Of a DNA stretch of 64,000 bases, positions 58,763 through 64,000 are shown piece after piece. The notes below the pieces were generated by a model, which ran no database searches, was not told the DNA's origin, and worked only from the letters and a program-made list of their open reading frames with translations. The stretch comes from Cloacibacillus evryensis DSM 19522 (GTDB taxonomy: Bacteria > Synergistota > Synergistia > Synergistales > Synergistaceae). Where the stretch lies: NCBI RefSeq assembly GCF_000585335.1, contig NZ_KK073872.1:2471283-2535282 (forward strand), read 5' to 3'. The number at the start of each line of letters is the position of its first letter. The first letter of the stretch is position 1. The position numbers and the translations under genes are program-made.

Positions 58763-60667
58763 TTAGAATTCGTAGGTCGCGGAGAGGATGAAACGGCGCT
58801 CAGGATTGATGTAGCCGCTGTTGTTCAGATAGAATTCCTTGTCAAAGAGGTTGACGCAGGCCAGACGAAGGGTCGTTCTGTCCACCTTCCAGGCGACGGA
58901 GGCGTTGACGATGAATATATCTCCGTCGTCATACGTCGAGGCCGTTTTTGAGAGCTGCCTGTCTCCGTAGTAGTGCGCGGAAAGCTCGGCGCTCCATGGG
59001 TCTTTTTTGAAATTCAAAATCCCGGAGATGTCCCAGCGCGGCATATTCGAGCGTACCCAGTCGGAACCGCCTGTTTTTTCCTCGGCGTGAAGGTAGGAAA
59101 TTCCCTGGGTATATGACCAGTTTTCGTGGAAGTTCCACTTATACCGTCCTTCCGCGCCCCAGGCGCGGTATTCGTCTACGTTGATGTATTGCGTATAACT
59201 GTCGTTCATATTGATTTTGTCCGTCATATCCATGTAGAATACGTTGAAGCTCCACGGATTCTTCGCCGTATCGTCCTTGACGCCGATATCGTACGTCCAG
59301 CCCTTTTCCGGTTTGAGGTTAGGGTTGGGAAGCCAGTATCCATACGCGTCCGCGTAAAACATCTGATAGAAGCTTGGCATCGAAAAATAGCGCCCGGCCG
59401 TCGCGTAATAGAGAACACCGTTTTTGTTCGCCCAATTCAGGGAAAAGCGCGGCATCAGCTCGTGCGCGTCTTCTCCGTCTTCCACATTCCAATATTCATA
59501 GCGAAGGCCGATGTCAAAGGCCGCCTCTCCGATGGGAATGGAGGTCTCTATGTAAGGCGCGTATTCGGTTCTCGTATTTTCATACGGAAGGTTGTCCCCC
59601 CACGGGTTGCCGCTGTTGGAATACTCCGCCTTTTCCCTGCGGAAATCCATACCGAAAATAAACGGCAGCGTTCCGATCTCCTGCCTGCGGTTATAGGTGG
59701 CACCGAACGTATCGCCCTCGTAATTAGTCACGCCGGAGCTGTCGGAGACCTCTCTTTCAGTCTTATGGTAGTACAGGCGGCCGGTATTGGCCCCGTCTGC
59801 GTAATTAAGGGCAAAGCGCCTGTATTTATTTTCCTGACGGTTTTCGGAGGTCCCTCCGCCGTAAAAGACATCCGTGTAATCCCATACGGATTTAAAATCT
59901 CCGACCTCTCCGAGGAACGACCACGGTCCCTTTGTAAAGCCGAAAGAATAGTCGTTTCCTTTATAATCTTTTGCTTTGTCGTATAATCCGGTGGAAGGGT
60001 CGGCCAGCCGTATCTTTGTCTCGCCCTCCTGCGTTCTAGTGTACCCCGCAAAGACCCTGAAATCATTGCTGAGCACCACGGTCCCGCGGATATTTCCCCG
60101 GAACCATTCTCTGTTTCCTCCCGACAACGTTATACTGCCGCCGGACTTGTCGGAGGATCTGCGGGTAATGACATTGATGACGCCGCCCGCCGCGTTTGAG
60201 CCATAGATGGCGGAACCGGCTCCCTTAACCACTTCGATCCGCTCAACGTCCGTCAGCGCGATGCTGCGCAGATCAAATGGCGAACCAAGGTCCGCTCCCA
60301 CGCCGTAATCGGCCCCCATATAGGGAATGCCGTCGACCAGCAGCAGCACTTCGGAATTTAAGCCTCTGACCGTTACGCCCTTCGACTGCGCCATCGAGGC
60401 GTTGTTCAGCAGCGTATTGATCCCCGGCACTCTCGCCAGTACGTCCTGCACGTCGCGCGCGCCGCTGGCGTCGATCTCCCCGCGCGTGATGACATAGGTC
60501 TGCGCCGGGACGTCGGCTATTGAATCGGCGAGACGCGATCCAGTAACCTCTACCGCCGCCACATCCGCCACATCGGCGCTCTTTGTTTCCCCTGCCGCAA
60601 ACGACGGCGCCGCGAACATTGACAAGAATAAGAGAGCCCCCGCTGTCTTCTTCCACAGATGATACAT
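58763..60667 (-). CDS. btuB: TonB-dependent outer-membrane receptor, BtuB-like (cobalamin/corrinoid)
   Basis: A 634-residue outer-membrane protein. Signal peptide of about 24 residues (ALLFLSMFAAPSFA). AAVEVTGSR near residue 40 lies at the TonB-box/plug start; the plug domain includes VRGLNSEVLLLVDGIPYMGA, VERIEVVKGAGSAIYGSNAA and GGVINVITRR. The rest is a 22-strand barrel ending in the aromatic C-terminal strand ...FILSATYEF. The gene is directly downstream of a cobalamin riboswitch, which identifies the likely ligand as vitamin B12 or related corrinoids. Start ATG 60667 with AAGGAG 8 bases upstream. No btuCDF genes are adjacent. Confidence 0.95.
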   Translation of the reverse strand: MYHLWKKTAGALLFLSMFAAPSFAAGETKSADVADVAAVEVTGSRLADSIADVPAQTYVITRGEIDASGARDVQDVLARVPGINTLLNNASMAQSKGVTVRGLNSEVLLLVDGIPYMGADYGVGADLGSPFDLRSIALTDVERIEVVKGAGSAIYGSNAAGGVINVITRRSSDKSGGSITLSGGNREWFRGNIRGTVVLSNDFRVFAGYTRTQEGETKIRLADPSTGLYDKAKDYKGNDYSFGFTKGPWSFLGEVGDFKSVWDYTDVFYGGGTSENRQENKYRRFALNYADGANTGRLYYHKTEREVSDSSGVTNYEGDTFGATYNRRQEIGTLPFIFGMDFRREKAEYSNSGNPWGDNLPYENTRTEYAPYIETSIPIGEAAFDIGLRYEYWNVEDGEDAHELMPRFSLNWANKNGVLYYATAGRYFSMPSFYQMFYADAYGYWLPNPNLKPEKGWTYDIGVKDDTAKNPWSFNVFYMDMTDKINMNDSYTQYINVDEYRAWGAEGRYKWNFHENWSYTQGISYLHAEEKTGGSDWVRSNMPRWDISGILNFKKDPWSAELSAHYYGDRQLSKTASTYDDGDIFIVNASVAWKVDRTTLRLACVNLFDKEFYLNNSGYINPERRFILSATYEF

Positions 60668-60699
60668 AAAAACACTCCTTCTGTTAATTATTTGTATAT

Positions 60700-60736
60700 A
60701 AACAAAAAGCAGAGACCCCGAAGACGGAGCCCCTGC
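60700..60736 (-). terminator. Riboswitch expression-platform terminator
   Basis: Minus-strand hairpin GCAGGGGCTCCG / CGGGGTCTCTGC followed by TTTTTGTTT, between the riboswitch and the receptor start. Cobalamin binding would favour this terminator. Confidence 0.8.
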
Positions 60737-60785
60737 CATATACGCAAAGCAGACGCTGCACCTCGCCCTCGCGATCTACAACTCA

Positions 60786-60930
60786 TACGGATACGGCAGA
60801 TGTTCTGACTCCTGATCATCCTACGGCGCGCCTTCCCGCCTTCGGCAGTGGCATGGTGCGCTTTCGTCCCAGTTACAGCAGCGGGGCTGTTCCGGATTTC
60901 CACCGGATTCCCTGTCTGTACTCCGTTACA
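60786..60930 (-). ncRNA. Cobalamin riboswitch (B12 element)
   Basis: The conserved blocks are readable on the minus strand in order: ACAGGGAATCCGGTGGAAATCC-like start, CAGCCCCGCTGCTGTAAC, GCCACTG, GGGAAGGC, and the B12-box-like AGTCAGAACATCTGCC at the 3' end (60793-60808). It precedes the BtuB-like gene and is followed by a terminator, so it should repress the receptor when cobalamin is abundant. Confidence 0.95.
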
Positions 60931-61153
60931 TTATTTTGTTATTTTACACTATGACAGGCGGTTTTGTCAGCAACATATCTTCATAGTTTTTATCTCGCCG
61001 CGGCGGGGAGCGGCTGTTTCAGCCTCATGATACAATGATAACAAGATAGAAAATCCCGGCGGAACGGCCGCCGGTTGTTGAGAACAGACTTCGAACGACG
61101 ACAGGAACGCCCGCCGGACTGGCGGCTCTTCGCGGTGTGGAGGGATGAGGCTG

Positions 61154-61426
61154 ATGGAGAACGATTTGAGAAAAATTCCCGGCATCGGCAAGAACATGGA
61201 GCAACACCTGCTGGATATCGGGATAAACTGCGTCAAAGATCTGGTGGGAAAAGATCCCGAAGTCCTCTTTGAGCGAGACTGCATCCTCAAAGGGCTCGCG
61301 GACGACCGCTGCGTATTATATGTCTTCCGGCTGGCGGTCTACTACGCGGAGAATGAGGCGCGCGAGCAGGAAAAGCTTAAGTGGTGGTATTGGAAGGATA
61401 AGGAGTATCACCCCCAAAAGGGCTGA
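61154..61426 (+). CDS. Helix-hairpin-helix protein (Cdd1/pathogenicity-locus family)
   Basis: A 90-residue protein with an N-terminal helix-hairpin-helix: LRKIPGIGKNMEQHLLDIGI, VKDLVGKDPEVLF. The C-terminal part is rich in Trp/Tyr/Lys (LKWWYWKDKEYHP). It matches the small HhH family annotated as pathogenicity locus/Cdd1, thought to bind nucleic acid; no biochemical function is firmly known. ATG 61154 is 9 bases after GGAGGG; an upstream ATG overlaps that site. Confidence 0.75.
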   Translation: MENDLRKIPGIGKNMEQHLLDIGINCVKDLVGKDPEVLFERDCILKGLADDRCVLYVFRLAVYYAENEAREQEKLKWWYWKDKEYHPQKG

Positions 61427-61476
61427 GCGGCTTTTAACATTCCGCGTGCGCCGCGCACGGCCAGCGCGCGGTTGGC

Positions 61477-61558
61477 TTACAGCTCTTTCTTAAAATATAT
61501 CATGTCTTTAAGCAGTACGCCGTCGTCGATGATCGGCAGGCGCTGAAGCCACGGTCCG
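61477..61558 (-). pseudogene. C-terminal remnant of a GNAT-family acetyltransferase
   Basis: A minus-strand frame of about 26 codons ends with LPIIDDGVLLKDMIYFKKEL and a TAA stop, which matches the usual end of GNAT acetyltransferases of gut anaerobes (xLPxxDGxxxKDMVYFKKEL). The upstream part is missing: the frame begins at the edge of palindromic element copy C, so the rest was apparently deleted there. Confidence 0.6.
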
Positions 61559-61608
61559 GGGAACCACTGATTATACGCACCAGATAGTGCATATAATCAG
61601 CGGTTCCC
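61559..61608 (-). repeat. Modular palindromic element, copy C (minimal, 50 bp)
   Basis: Only the two termini remain, facing each other: left arm GGGAACCACTGATTA... and right arm (read on minus) GGGAACCGCTGATTA..., 20 of 22 matching. The loop is six bases. The outermost base on the right is the G of the TAG stop of the metallophosphoesterase gene, as in copy A. Confidence 0.85.
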
Positions 61609-62750
61609 TAACTTTCTTCCCCGCGAAGCCGCATCACCGTTATCTCTGCGGGTACGCCGATACGGAGCAGGAAGCCGTTCCAGATCCCCGTGCCGGGCGA
61701 TACGTAGAGTTTCATCTTTCCCACATCATACCAGCCGCTGACGAAGCCGCCGTTGAATCTTTTGACGACGGCGGCGAGCCCGGGGACCATGCCGCCGTGC
61801 GTGTGCCCCGAGAGCTGAAGGTCGGCTCCCGCCGCGGCGTTCCTTCGCGCCGCGCCCGGCTGGTGGTCGAGGATTATTTTGGGAACGTTTTCAGGAATGC
61901 CGGAAAGCGCCTTCTCCGCGTCCGGCGCCTCGGCGTCCGCGAAGCGCAGCGCCGCCAGATCGGCGACGCCGGCGACCGCGATATTTTTACCGCCGCGCCC
62001 GATCATCGCATGTTCGTTGAGGAGTATCTTTATGCCGAGAGTCTCCTCGATATACGCCTTCCACTCCCCCGCGTTGAAGTAGTACTCATGGTTCCCCAGC
62101 ACACCGTAGATGCCGCGGGGCGCGGAAAGCCCGGAGAGCGGCGCGATATCGGCGCTCCTGTCGCGCACCACGCCGTCGATAAAATCGCCGGCTATGAGGA
62201 CCGCGTCGGGCGAAAGCGCGTTGACGCGTTTCACGAGCTCCGCCGCGTAATCGGCGCGGCGTGAGGCGCTTATGTGTATGTCGCTGAGCAGCGCTATTTT
62301 AAAGCCGCGAAGCTCCGGCGGCAGCCCCGGCAGCGAGACCTCCGTCTCGTTGACGCGCGGCAGCCGCTGAGCCTCATATGTCCCGTAGACCGAAACGGAA
62401 ACGGCTATCACGGCCAATATAAGAGCCGCCCCCGCAGAGGCCGGCAGACGCGGCGCAGCAGGCAGGAATATCCTTGCCAGAGCGAGGACTATCATCAGAA
62501 TATCTTTCAGCAGCGTGAATACAAAGAGCAGAAAGAGCGCCCCAAAGGCGGCCCCGTAAAGTTCGATGAGCCACCGGGGAAGCTCGGGAGAGAAGAAGCT
62601 GCCTCCGACGCTGACGAAGAACTGCTGCTTGAGCGAGGCGGCGCAGAGGACGGCGAATAGGGCCGCCTTAGCCGTAAGTCCGAGCGGAAGCGGCAGAATG
62701 AGCCTGAGCCATACATATATAAAGAGCGAAAGCGGTATCCACCTAAACAT
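61608..62750 (-). CDS. Membrane-anchored metallophosphoesterase (YkuE/YaeI-like)
   Basis: A 380-residue protein with about four N-terminal membrane helices (to ~125) and a C-terminal calcineurin-like phosphoesterase domain: ALLSDIHISA (DxH), LIAGDFIDG (GDxxD), GVLGNHEYY (GNHE), ILDHQPG and LSGHTHGG (GHxH). This pattern is that of UDP-diacylglucosamine-type/YkuE phosphoesterases at the membrane. Its stop codon coincides with the outer base of element copy C. Confidence 0.93.
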   Translation of the reverse strand: MFRWIPLSLFIYVWLRLILPLPLGLTAKAALFAVLCAASLKQQFFVSVGGSFFSPELPRWLIELYGAAFGALFLLFVFTLLKDILMIVLALARIFLPAAPRLPASAGAALILAVIAVSVSVYGTYEAQRLPRVNETEVSLPGLPPELRGFKIALLSDIHISASRRADYAAELVKRVNALSPDAVLIAGDFIDGVVRDRSADIAPLSGLSAPRGIYGVLGNHEYYFNAGEWKAYIEETLGIKILLNEHAMIGRGGKNIAVAGVADLAALRFADAEAPDAEKALSGIPENVPKIILDHQPGAARRNAAAGADLQLSGHTHGGMVPGLAAVVKRFNGGFVSGWYDVGKMKLYVSPGTGIWNGFLLRIGVPAEITVMRLRGEES

Positions 62751-62988
62751 GAGGGCTAGTATATCGGTTAGAGTTTACTCTAGTCAACAGGCCGCCCGCA
62801 GGCTTCACGGCAAACGCCTCAAATTTTTCGACAGAGGCTTTGGACGCCCGGCGGCGGCAGGCGGGACGAACGATGACGAATGTCCGCCGGTTCGCCGCGC
62901 TTGTAAGCGCGGCGCTGTTTGCTTAAAATAGAGAAAGGGCGCGGCGGTTTTCTTCGTTCCCTTAAGATGGTTTTATGGAGGAGATATG

Positions 62989-64000
62989 ATGAATTATAAA
63001 CAGTTGAAGAGGTCTTTGCTCGCCCTGCTGCTTTTGTTTGCCGCGGCGCTGCCTTCGCCGGCGGCGGAAAAGAGTTTTCATATCCTCATGATCAACGACC
63101 CTCACAGCTATATCCTGCCCTACTATGAGGCGGATAAGGCCGGGCTTCCGGCTGGGGCGGTCAAGGTCGGTCCGGTCGGAGGGCTGTCACGCGCGCTGCA
63201 ATTGACGGCCAACGAGAGGAAAAATATCGAGACGGCATCACAAAGCCCGATCTTCCTTTTCGAGGGCGGCGATATCATGCTCGGGAAGAAGGGCAGCCTC
63301 CAGAACGGGCACGCCGAATACGGCTCTTTAGCGGCGCTCGGCTTTGACGCGGGGGTGCTCGGCAATCACGACTTCGACGGCGGCGTTTCGGTACTTGCAA
63401 GGCTGGGGCCAACGCTCAAGTTCCCCGTGCTAGCCTCCAATATCACCTTCAAGGACGCCGTAATTGACAGCTTTTATCCCAAGACGAAAATAATCAAGAA
63501 GGGTGATGTGAGCGTGGGCGTATTTGGCCTCGTAACGCCCGGCCTGAAAGCGCTAATCTCCGATCCCGACGGCTTTGATATAGAAAGGGATATCGTCAAA
63601 AAGGCCGGTGAATGCGTGCGGGACCTCCGCGCGCAGGGCGTGGACGCCGTCGTCGCGCTGAACCACATCGGCCTCGACCTTGACAAAAAACTCGCGGCCG
63701 CGGTACCGGGAATAGACGTGATAGTCGGGGGACATTCGCACGACGCCGTCAAGGAGCCGCTGTTCATAAAAAACCCGCAGGGTTCGCGGACGCTCATCGG
63801 CCAGGCCGGCCTCAACGGGAGTTACGCCGGCAGATTTGACGTCACCGTGGACGACGGCGCTCTCGTCGCCGAAAAGTCGTCATGGAAGCTGATGACGGTA
63901 CAGCCCGGCACCACGGCGGAAAAAGAGAGTGAGGCTCTCGGGCTCGCCGCCAGGGAAATACTCGCGGCCACGCTTGACATCGCAGACCCCGCGGTCTTCT
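62989..64000 (+). CDS. Periplasmic 5'-nucleotidase/UDP-sugar hydrolase family protein, N-terminal part (runs off window)
   Basis: At least 337 residues; the 3' end is outside the window. Signal peptide residues 1-25 (SLLALLLLFAAALPSPAA). The metallophosphatase domain shows NDPHSY (usually NDxHG), EGGDIMLG, GVLGNHDFDGG, ALNHIGLDLD and VGGHSHD, the dimetal ligands of the UshA/5'-nucleotidase family. It should dephosphorylate nucleotides in the periplasm, feeding nucleoside hydrolase and purine permease. ATG 62989 is 5 bases after GGAGGAG; an ATG one codon earlier is also possible. Confidence 0.9.
   Translation, partial: MNYKQLKRSLLALLLLFAAALPSPAAEKSFHILMINDPHSYILPYYEADKAGLPAGAVKVGPVGGLSRALQLTANERKNIETASQSPIFLFEGGDIMLGKKGSLQNGHAEYGSLAALGFDAGVLGNHDFDGGVSVLARLGPTLKFPVLASNITFKDAVIDSFYPKTKIIKKGDVSVGVFGLVTPGLKALISDPDGFDIERDIVKKAGECVRDLRAQGVDAVVALNHIGLDLDKKLAAAVPGIDVIVGGHSHDAVKEPLFIKNPQGSRTLIGQAGLNGSYAGRFDVTVDDGALVAEKSSWKLMTVQPGTTAEKESEALGLAAREILAATLDIADPAVF

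Noticed and set aside
1-64000. tRNA or rRNA genes
   Set aside because: No T-loop (GGTTCRANYCC) plus acceptor-stem arrangement or rRNA-like stretch was noticed; scanning by eye is not exhaustive.

Overview
This looks like a chromosomal window from an anaerobic, amino-acid-fermenting bacterium of the Synergistota, most likely close to Cloacibacillus or Synergistes. The grounds are a complete V/A-type ATPase operon, a 2-oxoacid:ferredoxin oxidoreductase, two glutamate/Na+ symporters, two alanine/Na+ symporters, peptide and D-amino-acid enzymes, a TonB-dependent outer-membrane receptor in an otherwise Firmicutes-like gene set, and a surface protein ending in what looks like a Synergist-type C-terminal sorting signal. 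Base composition is GC-rich with AT-rich intergenic gaps. The taxonomic call is inference from gene content; no 16S or other RNA gene was seen.

Layout. 0-5.7 kb: 5' part of folD, a SulP transporter, a cysteine-rich ferredoxin-like protein, and a MerR regulator next to a DapB-like dehydrogenase that share an operator. 5.8-11 kb: a minus-strand operon with overlapping genes (flavin oxidoreductase, M55 D-aminopeptidase, ROK kinase, two GltS symporters). 11-20.5 kb: ychF, an orphan BMP-type binding protein, feoAB, an M23 peptidase, a nucleoside hydrolase, a flavoprotein and an archaeal-type CobT. 20.6-29.7 kb: V-ATPase operon in the order D-H-C-I-K-F-E-A-B. 29.8-45 kb: homoserine dehydrogenase, AGCS symporters, a GLUG-repeat surface protein, a purine permease, MarR, three MATE pumps and an EIIC-like protein. 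45-52.5 kb: a DapA-family lyase, a DEAD-box helicase with a long leader, nitroreductase, flavodoxin, Hsp20 under a CIRCE-like operator, an alkyltransferase-like protein and alanine racemase. 52.6-56 kb: a four-subunit 2-oxoacid:ferredoxin oxidoreductase behind an apparent isoleucine attenuator. 56-64 kb: M20 peptidase, a tiny BFD-like Fe-S protein, DUF3842, a BtuB-like receptor under a cobalamin riboswitch, a metallophosphoesterase and the start of a periplasmic 5'-nucleotidase.

How it fits together: the cell appears to import amino acids with Na+ symporters, ferment them through ferredoxin-linked 2-oxoacid oxidation, couple to ion gradients through the V-ATPase, and depend on corrinoid uptake and remodelling.

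Most notable observations: (1) a 25-codon leader peptide with six consecutive Ile codons, followed by mutually exclusive antiterminator and terminator helices, in front of the 2-oxoacid:ferredoxin oxidoreductase operon. This implies the enzyme serves isoleucine synthesis in the reductive direction. (2) A family of modular, hairpin-rich palindromic intergenic elements (three copies) that sit exactly on the stop codons of three unrelated genes. (3) A MerR operator pair with the diagnostic 19-bp promoter spacer. (4) A second, unrelated ~220-bp palindromic element. (5) Several unusual proteins and small genes.
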